Source: Apis mellifera
Lineage: Eukaryota > Arthropoda > Insecta > Hymenoptera > Apidae
NCBI RefSeq assembly: GCF_003254395.2
Contig: NC_037649.1
Span: 3,505,032 to 3,569,031, forward strand
DNA: 64,000 nucleotides
Reading direction: 5' to 3'
Part shown: positions 12,861-25,461 of the stretch, piece by piece
Layout of the letters: every line of letters begins with the position of its first letter
How positions within the stretch are numbered: the first letter of the stretch is position 1
Notes under the pieces: model-generated
The model's database searches: none
The model's input: the letters and a program-made list of their open reading frames with translations, nothing else
What the model was told of the DNA's origin: nothing
Made by a program: the position numbers and the translations under genes

Positions 12861-14860
12861 CTTATAAATTATAAATTAATTTTGATACTTTGCGAAAAAA
12901 ATATTAAAAAGAATATAACATTTTTTTTTTTTTTGATATTTAGAAATATATATCTAGTGAATATCTATGTGCTATGTAAAGAATGCGCAATAAAATAATT
13001 GATTGAAAAATTTTGAGTATTGAAATTATAATCCATAATTTAATTATAGGCTTATTTTAACTAAATTTATAAAATTATAATCTAAGATAAATAACATTAA
13101 AACAAGATTTTCGCGATCCAGATATTTTTAATTATTTTTTAGATTCAAAGATAAAAATTTTTATGAGATAGGAAAACGTAATATATTTGTTTAACGAATA
13201 AAAAATTATTACAAAAATTGAAAATAAATATAACTATAAATAAAATTAAGAAATTAATAAGTTTATTAAAATTAATAATTATTATATTTCAAACTATAAT
13301 AATAAAAATATATAAAATTTAAAATTTTAGTTTAATTAAAAATTAAATTTTGTTAAGACATACATTTTGGAATTTCAAATCAATCATAATCAAATATATA
13401 ATATAGGAATATAACATTACATAAATATTGATTTTCAATTTTAAAAAAATATTTACAATAGTCATGATTTCCAATGTCATAATCGATTTATTATATTTAT
13501 ATGATAATGTATTTATATTTCATATATGAAAAATCCATTCTTCTCCTCTTTTATTTCAATGCATTTCATTATAAAAATTTATTACTACATTGCAAAAAAA
13601 GTAGTATTTTTTCCCTATAATCTCAAAATATTTTAAATTTTTCTCATTTTAATATTCCAAATAGCAACACGATATTGAAATTTAAAATCTCGTGTCACAT
13701 TTTGTATTATATTTGTAAAATTCACATGAAATCATAAAATTAAAAATAGACATAAATAAATTAAATGATTTGCTTTAAGTTTTGATCATATTTGATCATA
13801 TTTTAACTATGATTTCAATAATTTTTTGAAAATTTTTCAAAATGACTTTTTATTTTTTGCAAATCAATCAGAAATATTAAAATTTTTACATAAATATCAT
13901 TAGTTAACAGATCATTTATTATTATTTTTTATATATATTATAAATTAAATAATATTAATAGTTTTCTAGATACATCGTTCCAAATATATCGCTTTATAGA
14001 CTACAATTAAAACTAAAAAATAAAGATGAAACGATTCTATTTTTGTCACACTGCCATCTCGCTCTATTTCTGTTTAGCTTTATCTTCGATGCTTTCATTC
14101 GTTCATAATTTATAATAGAAATAATAGAAATAAATTTCAACAGAATTTTTGAATAACAACTTTTTTATTTATATTTATTTTGATCATTATAATTAACCAC
14201 CCAAAAGTATCATATAAATATATTAACATTGTATATACGTTAATTTAATTTATAAATAAAATAAAATCAATAAAAATAATTTATTGATAAGATATTCGTA
14301 ATATTTATTAATAAATAAATAATTTTTAATTTATTTACATCAATAAAATAGATATTAAATAAAATTAAAAAATTTGAATCATTATAAATTTTTTTTCGGA
14401 TACTTCGAAATTTGAGAATAAATGCAGAGGAACCTGAAAAGATGTAATCATTTAATATTTTATGGCAATAATAAATCGATTTATTGTTCAATTTGTTTAC
14501 AGAATCAAAAATTACACTCTATATTTTAAATACAATAAATCAATATGAAGAAACAAAACAAAAAAGTTATTGTTATGAAAGTAATTGTTATTTGTGATAA
14601 AAAATTACGGAATTATTTTAAAACATATTGCCATAAAAGATTATAAAGTATAAATATACATTAATATTGATAAAATCTTATATTTCTTATTCGTATGTAC
14701 AATTTTGTAATTATTTAATTTTTATCTTAAATTATGTTTAACGCAACATTTAACTGTTCCCAAGATGCAAAGGGTTGAAGAACAAGAAAAAAAACATTCT
14801 TCTTTTACAAAAACCAATTTCTTAATCTATAGGATCAATCAAATCTATTCGAGAACAACA
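12861..14860. other. AT-rich non-coding block
   Basis: I see no gene or recognisable element. A small pocket of higher complexity sits at about 14030-14105 (TTTGTCACACTGCCATCTCG). The 74-codon minus frame at 14267-14491 is compositional. Confidence 0.75.
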
Positions 14861-15370
14861 TGTATTTCTAACTATGATGAAATATAAAGAGAAAGTTTCG
14901 ATGATGCTTTATCTCTTCATGATTCATCGAATTTACCTTAATACCGCCCACGCTAATCGTTATGCGCGAACGTATTTGGAACGTTTAAACGTAATACGAG
15001 ATGGGCACACCTTGCGATATCGCGATTTTTCCGCATCGATCAATCGCCAAGGAAAGGCAAGAATGTTTGCAAAGTTTGATGAAACGGTTTCGGTTACTCG
15101 GGGCACATTCTTAATGCTCTTCAAATGTACATGATTCAGTCACGCCTAGAAGCATTGAATAACGTTTAAACGGACCATGGCACCATGACTGAATTCTTAA
15201 TGTAATTCAAGCCTCCGGCGCATATACTTTCGATTTTACCCGTAGATAGCTTTATTGGTATCTTTGACGTTTTATACCGTGAAGACTCAACTACTCAAAG
15301 GGTTTAGGATTGCGAGAAGAATTAATTTACGGTTTCTGATCTCTTTACGGTTGGATAATGATAATTTTTT
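14861..15370. other. GC-elevated island with duplicated AACGTTTAAACG
   Basis: The 12-mer AACGTTTAAACG, whose core CGTTTAAACG is palindromic, occurs at 14980-14991 and again at 15161-15172. An ATG-initiated 86-codon frame (14874-15134) crosses from AT-rich DNA into the island. Its product has no family I recognise and the first half has AT-driven composition, so it is not called as a gene. The repeated palindromic word is more consistent with a paired protein-binding site. Confidence 0.45.
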
Positions 15371-16375
15371 TGACAAATATTCAGGATATTTTGCGATACA
15401 ATTTTGATTGACGATCTATAAAAAAAATAGAAGAGAGCTGACATGAGTCTTTTGATACTTTTGTTGAACAAGATAGCAAAAAAATTAAATGATCATTTTA
15501 ATTCTATATATATATATATATTTAAAAAATCAATATACTGATAAGATTCTCTTCTTTTAAAAAATTCATTTTGTTTTGCCATTCATAAATTAATTATATT
15601 AAATGAAATAAAATAATATTGATATTTACATATTAAACAATAATTTAAATTATTAATTATTGTTTTTTCTTTTGACATTAAAATTATAATATTACTGATG
15701 TTTTCCTTGAATAATATAAATATCACATTTTATTATACTTTTCAATTTATAACAGAATATCGATTATTTGAGCTAATTGAAAGACGAATCCTTTCAGATA
15801 AATGGTTTCTTAAATAATTAGTTAAAAATCAAAATTATAAACATATAGATAGACAGAATAGAAATTAAACAATTTTTAAATATGGACATTAAAATAGTAT
15901 AAGTAAATAAAATCTATTTTATATAAATACAATGAAATATTTTTTGAAAATAGAATATTATAAAAAAAAAATATTAATATTATAAAAGTTATTATAAAAG
16001 TTGTTTAAAGTTGATTCATTATGTAATATTAATATTAATTAATTTTTTAAAAATATTAATTTTTTTATAAATTATAGAATATTATAGAATATATTGATAT
16101 TATATGATGATAATCTTTTTTAAAATTAAAAATTAAAATTGATCTTCATATAACATTTATATGTATAATCTTTTTAATTCATAGAAAAACTATTAATATT
16201 ACATATTTTCTTATATTAAACAATTTATTATATCATAAGAATATTTTTTTTCGCAATATTTATTTACAAAATATTTTACTATCAAATAATTTAATATCAA
16301 ATACACTAATATTAAATATTTAATATTAAATATTTAATATTAAAAATATTAATATTAAAATATATGTATATAATG
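15371..16375. other. AT-rich flank of the mariner insertion
   Basis: No gene seen. The last 80 bases before the transposon are built from repeated TTAATATTAAATAT words, self-complementary and rich in TA, the dinucleotide mariner elements target. Confidence 0.75.
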
Positions 16376-16377
16376 TA

Positions 16378-16407
16378 TTGGGTTGGCAACTAAGTAATTG
16401 CGGATTT
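16378..16407. repeat. Mariner left terminal inverted repeat
   Basis: Begins TTGGGTTGGCAACTAAGTAA and ends GCGGATTT. It pairs with 17278-17307 except at position 5 (G here; A in the complement of the right end). Confidence 0.95.
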
Positions 16408-16415
16408 CAGTTGAA

Positions 16416-17233
16416 GTTGATGATGACCTAATCAAAGCAATAATCGATTCGGATCGTCACAGTAACTCGTGAGATTGCAGAGAAGCTTCATATCACATAC
16501 ATGCATTGAAAACCACTTAAAACAACTTGGTTATGTTCAAAAACTCGATACATGGATTCCTCACGAACTGAAAGAAAAGCATTTAACGCAACGCATTAAC
16601 AGCTGCGATTTGCTAAAGAAACGTAATGAAAATGATCCATTTTTAAAATAACTGATAACTGGCGATGAAAAATGGGTTGTTTACAACAATATCAAGCGGA
16701 AAAGATGGTGGAGCAGGCCACGTGAACCAGCTCAAACAACATCAAAAGCTGGTATTCATCAAAAGAAGGTTTTGTTATCAGTTTGGTGGGATTACAAAGG
16801 AATTGTCTATTTTGAACTCTTACCACTCAACCGAACGATCAATTCTGTTGTCTACATTGAACAACTAACGAAATTAAACAATGCAGTTGAAGAAAAGCGG
16901 CGCGAATTGACAAATCGAAAAAGTGTTGTATTCCATCATGACAATGCAAGGCCACACACATCTTTGGTCACTCGGCAAAAATTATTAGAACTTGGTTGGT
17001 ATGTTTTGCCACATCCACCATATAGTGACCTTGCACCATCTGATTATTTTTTGTTTCGATCTTTACAAAATTTCTTAAATGGTAAAAATTTCAATAATGA
17101 TGATGATATCAAATCGTACCTGATTCAGTTTTTTGCTAATAAAAACCAGAAGTTTTATGAACGTGGGATTATGATGCTGCCTGAAAGATGGCAAAAGATC
17201 ATTGATCAAAATGGGCAACATATTACAGAATAA
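16416..17233 (+). pseudogene. Mariner transposase pseudogene, N-terminally truncated
   Basis: Cut-and-paste DDE/D transposase relic, now inactive. Reading starts in frame at 16416 (VDDDLIKAII), part of the second helix-turn-helix region. One extra base at about 16464 shifts the frame, 16465-16491 continues the match (TREIAEKLH), and a second +1 shift occurs at 16492. From 16493 one frame runs to the TAA at 17231-17233, broken only by an in-frame TAA at 16649-16651. Family landmarks are HLKQLGYVQKLD with WIPHEL, TGDEKW (first Asp, codon 16664-16666), HHDNARPH (second Asp, 16940-16942), LPHPPYSDLAPSDYFLF (third Asp, 17042-17044) and FYERGI with LPERWQK near the end. The second and third Asp are separated by 33 residues instead of the canonical 34, because the usual YSPDLAP motif has lost its proline codon. 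About 65-70 N-terminal residues, with the first helix-turn-helix, are absent. There is no start codon in a plausible position. Confidence 0.93.
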
Positions 17234-17277
17234 AGTTATTTAGTTCCATGAAAAAATTGTCTTTGATTTTCTAAAAA

Positions 17278-17307
17278 AAATCCGCAATTACTTAGTTGCC
17301 AATCCAA
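17278..17307. repeat. Mariner right terminal inverted repeat
   Basis: Reverse complement of the left end with one mismatch. It ends TTGCCAATCCAA, immediately followed by TA. Confidence 0.95.
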
Positions 17308-17309
17308 TA

Positions 17310-20300
17310 TATTTAATATTAAATACAATAAATATATTTATATTTTATAAAAAAAATTGATTATAAAAAATAAAATATTTATTTTTTTATACATCACAAG
17401 ATATTTGATATATCAGAATTTCTCAATATGTTAATATTTTCAGATATATTAATTTAAAATTCTCATAGATTGAGATCTCATTTTGTTTTTGTATTCGAAT
17501 AATCGACGTTTTACTGTAATTAAACTTTTTAGATCTAATAGTTTTAGATTTAATAGTTTTATTAATACAAAAGAAAAAATCTGCTATATATAATCATCCG
17601 AATCAATAATAAAACAGATAATAAGATCCCTAACTTTCGTATATACTCTCATTAATAAATATAACAGTAAAAATTTTATTTTAAATTTAACTTGTTTGTT
17701 ATACGTTAAAGAAAGAATATTTTATGTTATTGTCGAAAAAATATCTGATAAAATCTGATAATTAAGAAATGAAAAATAAAAAATAATAGTACTTCATAAA
17801 ATGTTTGAAGAAAATAGGACAAATTTTATTTTGTAGCACGAAAAAATTATCCATCATTATTATGAATGAATTGGCAACAGTTTCAAATTAGATATAATTG
17901 AATATGTCATAATATACAAAACAATATAATTTCATAGGAGGATTTATCATTTTTGAAGTAATCACAATGTTCTATTCAATGCGTGTCCCATTCATATCAC
18001 CTCTTCTTTGTTATTTTATCCAACTATAGAGTATGTATTGAAGAGTCCATTTGTAGCAAATCGATATAAACTTTAACGACGTCGCCCATTAATTTTTTAG
18101 AGAACAATACTTTATAATGCATTTACTGTTTTTATTTGTAACTATTTAAAAAATATCTATAGTAGTAACAATATAAAGCTTTTATTAATTCTAGAATGAT
18201 TGAACTTCCATAACTTGCCATATTTTCGATCGAAAAATTTTTAAATTTTCGATTTTTAAAAACAAATGTTTTAAAGATATATGACGAATATATAATAATA
18301 TAAAATATATAAAATATATAATATATTTTATATAATAATATAAAAAATTCTATATAATATTTTTCATAATTTGAAAATAATTAAATTCATAATTAATTCT
18401 TAATTAAATTCATAATTTGAATTCAATACATTACAATTTAATGCTCTATATTCTTCGCAAATATTATTATAACATTTGAATATTTTTTATAGCATTTGCA
18501 ATTATTAATAAATTTATTTTTTCTTTGTTAAATTATATTTTGTTTTATTATCTATATCATTTTAATGATTAGATAGATAAATGATAGAGTTGACGATCAT
18601 GAACAACATTTTATTATAAGAAAATCAAAATCAAAATAAAAAAAATCAAAATGATTTTTTGAAACATTTAAAATTATAAGTAACAAATAATTTTTAAATG
18701 AATTTTTCTACAAAATTTTCTACATTTTCTATAATGTACTTATAGTTATTCTAGAATTAATTTTACTAGCAAAATATTATATTTTATAAATATTTTATAA
18801 TATATTTTATAATATAAATATAAATATTATATTTATATTTAAAGAAATAAAATATTAATAATTTAAAAATATAAAAAAAATTATTTTATAGTTTTTTACA
18901 ATAATATTTATTTTTGTGGATTTCTGTTGAACAATATTTGTTTCTAATATATAGTTAAAATATTAGGTATTTCTGAATCATATCTGTATCTTATAAAAAG
19001 TGCTTTGTTTTTTAAATTTTATTTTTGAAAAGAAATAATCGAGTTTACTCTTAAAAGGTTCGCAGAGCATCAGAGAATTTTTGTTAAAAGCTCAGACGAA
19101 AGAAAATTCTTTCATAAAAAATTGAATATAGTGTAATTAAAATAATTATTTTTTATTAAATACTAGTAAATATATCATGTTAGAATCAAATAAAATTTTT
19201 AATTATTAATTGGTTGATTATTTATATATATCGATTATTTATGATATAAAATTTACATTTATTTATTAACTAAAATTATTAATGAAATTTTAAAAATTCA
19301 AAATTTAGTTTTATGATATGTTACTATGTAGATAATAATAATTTAAATGTAAAGAAAGTATAAGGCAAGTATAAGTAAATAAAGTGTGAATAATTGATTT
19401 AGAATGAATAATTCTCTTCCACATTTACGTATTTCATATTCCACTTTTTCGGCTTCAGTTCATAATTTTTATGAATCATTCATTCTTGACTTTATCAATT
19501 TCTAAAAGATTATATTGATCAAATTTCTGCTAATGATTTCATAAATAAAAAATATTTATTTATTTTTTTTTTTAGAATAAATAAAATAAAAAATTAAATT
19601 ATTTCGCTTCATTTTTGTGATTTTTTATTTAAGGAATATAAAATATTTTATAAATTTTATCAGGAATTCAATATAAAATAAAAAAAATTTCATTAGATCA
19701 AATAATTAATATTAATAATATTATTAATTAATATAATATAATATATGATAAACAAAATAATAATACGATAAATGAATTATATGGATTATAATAAAAGTTT
19801 TTATTTTTATAAATATATTTTAAATATAACAATAAAAAAATAAAAGATACAGCAGTAATTATATTGAAAATTGAAAATGAGAATATTTAGAGATCAGAGC
19901 TGTCCAAAAATGTTAATGTTATATTTTCGTCTTATTATTGTATAAAGTTGTACAATAAATATTATGATTATATTATGATTATAATTAAATTATATTAATT
20001 TACATATAAATATAATAAAAATTAAATATTGAATTAAATAATACATAAATATAATATTAATATAATAAAATATATATAATATTAATGAAATCTTCAATAA
20101 GATATTATTAATTAAGTAAGAGCATGTATTCAATAAAAAATAAAGCTATATCTTTTATTCAAACTTTATTTTTTCTTTCTTTCTTTTAAAATACACATTA
20201 GAAATAAATAAATGACGAAAATTAAATTATTTCCAAAAATATATCTCGGTCCATAAAAATTTAAAAAATCCTGCATTATACTTGCTAGTTAATTAGAAAA

Positions 20301-20329
20301 GAAAAAAAATTCTGAAAAGGTTTATGCGT
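17310..20329. other. AT-rich non-coding block
   Basis: No gene seen. A mild GC rise at about 17980-18110 (GCGTGTCCCATTC; GACGTCGCCC) is too short and weak to interpret. A 17-bp word TAATTAAATTCATAATT is repeated at 18378-18394 and 18401-18417. Around 19700-19745 AATATTAATAATATTATTAA is a self-complementary AT tract. Confidence 0.75.
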
Positions 20330-20660
20330 TTTTTCCTCTTCAGAGAACTTCTCAATTATTAAATTATCCTTCATCGATCTCCATTGCGCGTCTCTCATCA
20401 CAGCGAATGACCACATCGCGTAAAATTGAAGCGATGACAGTATCTTGTCGCGAAAGAATAACAGGCTGAAATTATTTAAAATTCGTCGCTCCGAAGCGGA
20501 ACCTGTTCGTGACTCATCGTAACAAGATGAGAGTAATAAAGCTGCGCCTTATCCAACCAGAGCAAATTAGAATGCGCATCGCGTCAAAAATGGTCGCGTC
20601 TCACCTTGCCAATTGTTTCCGGATCAATTTGTAATTTATCGATCCTCTATAATCCAAATC
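20330..20660. other. GC-elevated island
   Basis: CpG-containing sequence with repeated GCG/CGC words and ATCGCG at about 20415 and 20578. There is no long frame. The 80-codon frame at 20606-20848 begins at the island edge and is mostly AT-driven. Candidate non-coding regulatory element by composition. Confidence 0.4.
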
Positions 20661-21256
20661 ATTTACTAACACATTATATATTCATACATTCAACATTTTA
20701 TATTCGATACAATTTTCTAGAATGGGTTCAGTTATTGCGTAGAAATTTATGCATTTTGCATAGAAATATTTTATCGTCGTTATATTATCGCGATAAGGAT
20801 GCAAATTCAATTTTATTTCCACGTGTTATTAAAGTTAACTTTTTTTAATCCTTTAAACCGATTTTCGTATTGATTTCCTATTTCTCATTATTAATAATTT
20901 ATTTAAATCAAGAAATTTAAATAAAATTTTATATTATTTTTGCTAAATACATTGCAATAACATAAATAATATAAAATATTATTATGATATATAAAATATT
21001 ATTATAATATATATAGTGAAGTTGTAAAAAAACTATCTTCTTTATCGATTTTGATAATTTTATTTTCGAAAATATTATAGAGAATAAGATGAACAACTTT
21101 AAGTTATTATTTTTTCTTATATATAGTAACGATGCTTAATTTTATTTAGAGATATTTTCAAAAAAAATTATTAATATTATATTATAAAAATATTAAAAAT
21201 TTTACTTATAAATAAATATTTACTCTATAAAAAAAATGAATATTAACATGCAACTG

Positions 21257-21700
21257 TTATTTATCAATTGTTTATATAAACATATCGCAGCATCCAATTG
21301 ACATCCAAAATGTATAATATGAGCTAATAAGATTTTCTAAAATATAATTCTTAGATAATTAAAATTTCAATCTCGTAACATCAGTCTTATATTTCATCAA
21401 CCTATTATAATCAGTGGATAAATAAGTAATTATTTTATTATTACTTATTTATAGAATTTTGTGTATAATAAAACGTTAATAAAGTGTATATTAAAACGTT
21501 ATCACTTATCAATTGTTTATATAAACATATCATGACGATTGGTAGCAAAAATGTATAAGAAGTTAATATGATCACCCTTAGTATCTATCTATAGAAAGCT
21601 TAAAGGAAAATAAATATAAAACAATTCTTGAATGATTGTAATTACAATGACTAAACTTACAATAATAACAACATCATGTTCAATCTATTATCATTAATGG
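21257..21700. repeat. Diverged tandem duplication, about 245-bp unit
   Basis: A 26-bp word (TTATCAATTGTTTATATAAA plus CATATC) is identical at 21261-21286 and 21506-21531. Collinear similarity continues downstream (AAAATGTATAA, then a TAATAAGA / TAATATGA stretch). The downstream part of the second copy (TTCTTGAATGATTGTAATTA... near 21626) resembles 29107-29170 (CCTTGAACGACCGAAATTAC...), so the duplicated segment may belong to a dispersed repeat family. No coding content. Confidence 0.6.
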
Positions 21701-22709
21701 ATCTATCTATCTAGATTAGTAATAAAATTATAAATATTTATAATTTATTTATAAATTATTATGCCACATTGCAAAATGTGCAAAATGTATCGCGATTAAA
21801 TTTTTTTCAAATTCCGAAAATTGGTTATTCTAGATATATTTACGTAAAGAGTATTATAGAAATAATGTCCTTTTGTTATCTTATTGAAGTTAGGTAAATC
21901 ATTAATTAATAACTATATAATATGGACTATGCAATTTTATCATGGAATATTTAATGTTCCAATAATTTATTATTATTATAAAAATTTATTATTAAAATCA
22001 ATTGTGAAGATTAATAAAATAAAATAATTAATAAATAAAATAAAATAAATTGATCCTTTTATTCTTTTTACGATAACAGATTTCTTCTTTGAAGGTACTT
22101 AAAAGATTATGTAAATAAGTCTTTATTAACAATTAAGCAATTGTATAATAATCATTAAGAAATTTATTAATAAAGAAATAATCGTAAATTAACAATCATT
22201 AATAAAGAATGTAAGGAACATATGAAAATGTCATAAAAAATATTGTTGAAAAAATATATATTAACATTTATAAAATTGTTAGCATCTATAAAAGATGGTT
22301 ATTTGATCAATATAATTGAAAAAAATTGAATAAACTATTGATAAAAAAATTATTATTTAAATTTATTAAAATTATATATTTATTTCAAATTATAAAATTT
22401 TATTTTAAAATAAAATTGTAACATTTTTTTTATGATATCGTGTATTAATCTTCTGACTATAGATTATGTGGAAACAGTATCATTTATTTAAATATTGAAA
22501 TATTGTTATTTCCATTATCTACATACAATTTAGGATTATTTACTTTTTCTGACATAACCATAAAAGAATAATTATTCAGAATTTTTACAATGAAATATAA
22601 TAACATAAATATGGATATTTAAAAAAGTACATGAATATAAACTTAAAAATACTATATACAGTTTGAATTTTAGCTTATCTCAGAATGATGATCTGAAAAC
22701 TTCTGCATA

Positions 22710-23230
22710 ATTTAAGAAGGGAATATCATATGATAATAGAAACAATAAACAAGATTACAGAAAGAAGACCCAAAAAAACTCAGAGAATATGACTAATCTA
22801 CAGCATGCTAGAGATAAAAATATCCACAATAATAAACAACAGTATAATCAACAGTATAATAGTTGAAAATAGTAAAAAGAATAAGATTATAAGATTATAA
22901 GAGAGGGAAAACCAAATGTGGTTCTTAATGAAATATAATGAGAAGTAAACAAAATAAAAAATAAAGAAATAGATTAATTGGAATGAATATTGATTCAAAG
23001 GATAATTGAAACTTTCAATATTAATTAAGATAGCGTTTAATAACTTTATTGAATTATAAATAAAAGATGGAAAAAATGTAAGAGAAATAGAAATCTAAAC
23101 ATAAGAACATAAGGGAAAACAAAAATGAACAAATAAAATAAGATAAAAAAATAAAATGAAGAAGAAAGATTAATCAAAAATATTAGAAAAGGATTAAAAT
23201 AAACTTTATAAATGAAAAAATAAATTAATC
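22710..23230 (+). other. A-rich, T-poor strand-asymmetric tract, about 520 bp
   Basis: The plus strand is dominated by A with G and few T. It includes a duplicated AACAGTATAAT at about 22838-22861. The 66-codon hydrophobic minus-strand frame (22798-22998) is the expected shadow of this bias. It may be an old poly(A)-derived or purine-rich repeat, or reflect transcription-associated strand bias. Confidence 0.6.
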
Positions 23231-23239
23231 AAACATTAA

Positions 23240-23820
23240 CGAGAGAATTTTGTTCAATGGCTGACATTCCATAATCGCGAAGATCCGAGATCAGCAACAG
23301 AGCGAGGCCTGTCCTTAGTTATCGCCAGGCTTACTGTCGAACTGGTTTCACGCAGTTTCAGGCAGCATAATTATAGCACCACATCCCAGGTGGTCTTAAT
23401 AAATGAATACCGTAATAAATGACCGCATGTGTCTCGCCTAGCAAAAAGAAAACAGTCTGGTATCGAAGGTCTTTTTCTTTTTTTTTTTTTTCAAGTGTTC
23501 TTTAAAAAAGAATGAAACATTCGATAATTGCACAATATCATTTTTATACCCCAGCTAAAGAAACTTAGTGCTATACTATCGCTTATGCGAGCCGGATTAA
23601 GCGTCCGCTTTATGCGACCGCACAGGATTTACTGTTAAACGATCGCTATATTTCCTGCCGCGTAAAGATTCACTTTTTATCCCTGTGCTCCTACGATCGC
23701 ATTGCGGCTTCCGGTAGAACGTGCCTCGAATACATTATTGCGAATGGAGAACGATTAATTCGATACGATGCGACGCTAGATCTGTGCTGTATTCTTTTAA
23801 TAAATGTAGAATTATAATAT
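23240..23820. other. GC-elevated island with repeated TTATGCGA
   Basis: TTATGCGA occurs at 23583-23590 and 23610-23617 within dense CpG DNA. A pyrimidine run (about 23470-23492) followed by CAAGTGTTC divides the island in two. The left half contains GGCCTGTCC and GCCAGGC words. No open frame of note and no supported exon. It lies 0.3 kb upstream of the largest island and could be a distal part of the same promoter region. Confidence 0.45.
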
Positions 23821-24119
23821 AGATATAGTAGAAGTAGCAATTGTTTTTGCAAAAGTATCTAAAAATAAATAAATAAAAAAGAAAATTATTCATTCTTTTT
23901 TTTTATATATATACATATATACATAATAATAATACATAATAATAAATATATGTAGATAAATATAGATAATAGCGATAATAATAGGTAAAAAATCGTAAAA
24001 TGAATTTTGTAATTTTGTAAGAAAAAAGATAAAAGTTAAAACAAATAAAATCAAATAAATAATTTAATAATTACACCAGCTTGACCTTTAAAAATATATT
24101 TCAATTACAATTATTCAAA

Positions 24120-25009
24120 ACTGCCAGTGAAAAGTTGCAAGGTCAACTTTTGCAGCTTTTTCCGGATAGCCTACATTTGCATATCTCGTTGGCCTCGTGA
24201 GGGTGAATCCTTGACGCAGTTTGCGTCACTACCATTGGATTTGTCGCGACAGACTTCATCGGCTAATCCTCGGTCAGACTTTACCCTCGTTCATCCCGAA
24301 AAGCACGCGCTACGATTCCAATGTTTTCGAAGGGTTTGCCACTATGTTTATCTGTTTATCCCGGGAAAACTCGAAAAAGCCAAATGGTTAAAACACGCGT
24401 TTGGTACTGTGAACATAACGACCTAGTTTATGTTTCGAATTCACCCGCGAGAAAGAAAAGAACAGTTTAACACGAATTGTGTAAGTAAAAGCGAGACAAA
24501 GAAAAAAGAAAGGAACAGCGTAGGGGAAACGTTGCAAACAAGGACATCGTGGAGGATCAGGGTTGAGAGAGATAGAAGGATAGAGAAACAGAGAAAGGAT
24601 ATAAAAGGAACGAGGATAAAATAGTAGTAAGAGAAGGAAGGAAAAGGTTTGAAGCAGAACACTCGTAGGACAGCTGAGACCTGGGATATAGGTAGGAGAG
24701 GGTCGAATGGGAAGCTGGTGGTAGAGAGGGTGGCGTGGTAGAGAAAAATCCAGCATGGTTAGAGAAGTAGAGAAGGAAAGAGCAGCGAGAGTAGTGGGGA
24801 TAGATTGCTGGAAGTAGCGGGGGGATCGGTGGTGGGGGCAATAAACACGCCGGCGCCTCAGTATCGTCGTGTTCATCGAAGGAGTCGGTTTGTGACGAGT
24901 TTGGTATTTCTTGAACGGAACAAAAGTTTGAAACAACTCAATTTATGAGGAAAATTCGATTCAATTCGTGAGAAAATTGATCGTGTATAATTTGTTTTCA
25001 TCGTTGTAT
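24120..25009. other. Upstream part of the large GC island, purine-biased
   Basis: GC is clearly raised. From 24430 to about 24840 the plus strand is A/G-rich and contains G-runs (24796-24799, 24819-24824, 24834-24838). Overlapping frames here, including a 182-codon minus-strand frame at 24388-24936 rich in P, S, L, F and Y, are compositional. A GTAAGT word at about 24480 could act as a plus-strand donor. Read as upstream promoter sequence or part of a 5' untranslated exon of the unit starting near 25.0 kb. Confidence 0.45.
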
Positions 25010-25461
25010 TTATAAAAATTTATTTGTAACATAATGATAGTACCGCGTTCCTTCAACGACGAGGGCTAGCCTTGCCCTTGAAACGGCAGCCGGAGTTTCG
25101 AGTGGCCGATACAGCGTAACGCGCACGACGACGTTCCAACCAGCTGTGCTCCGGAATCGCGAATCGCGTGTGTGTTGTGTTCGACGTTTTTTCTTGTTTA
25201 TCTTTTCTACGTGCGAGTTTCTCATCTTCTTGTCTCATATTCGTTCATGTTACCGTGATTCATGACAAAAGAAGACAGTCGTTGCCGGTTTTTTTTTTAC
25301 GTATTGCTTTTGTTGGTCTTGTTTAGTGTTTATTGGTGAGAATCTACCGGGACGATAGGAACAAAGGGACGGAGCTAACAGTTGTGAAAGGGCAACAGAG
25401 ACAGATAGAGTGAGAGAGAGATATCGTGGTGTATCGATCGAAAGTGGAGCTCGCAGTTGAC
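25010..25461 (+). promoter_or_regulatory. Candidate promoter and 5' non-coding exon
   Basis: The most GC- and CpG-rich continuous segment in the window (roughly 25040-25180), with GAGA-factor-type repeats at 25408-25421 (GAGTGAGAGAGAGA) and TATCGATC at about 25432-25439, one base from the DRE element TATCGATA. It ends in CAGTTGAC followed by GTAAGT at 25462-25467, a near-consensus plus-strand splice donor. No open frame on the plus strand crosses the donor convincingly, so the exon would be untranslated. The start site cannot be fixed. Minus-strand frames of 61-85 codons overlap it, two of them with ATG starts, but none resembles a known protein. The gene it would serve is not visible in the window. 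Confidence 0.45.

Larger units (their letters stand above)
16378..17307 (+). mobile_element. Internally deleted mariner transposon
   Basis: The element is 930 bp, bounded by 30-bp terminal inverted repeats that match at 29 of 30 positions. It is flanked by TA on both sides (16376-16377 and 17308-17309), the expected target-site duplication of Tc1/mariner elements. The interior encodes a broken mariner transposase on the plus strand. Full mariners are usually about 1.3 kb, so roughly 350 bp is missing. The left terminal repeat runs almost directly into a segment corresponding to residue 65-70 or so of a normal transposase, so the deletion removed the 5' untranslated region and the N-terminal DNA-binding helices. 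It cannot make its own transposase. With both ends nearly intact, it might still have been mobilised by a related active copy. Subfamily assignment is not attempted. Confidence 0.95.
20661..23239. other. AT-rich block with local duplications
   Basis: No gene seen. It contains a diverged direct duplication at 21257-21700 and an A-rich, T-poor tract at 22710-23230, both listed separately. Confidence 0.75.

Noticed and set aside
14874..15134. 86-codon ATG frame
   Set aside because: Crosses a composition boundary, with no family resemblance or splice signals.
24388..24936. 182-codon minus-strand frame, the longest in the window
   Set aside because: It is antisense to a purine-biased tract, so it is P/S/L/F/Y-rich low complexity. 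No domain is visible and other frames overlap it.
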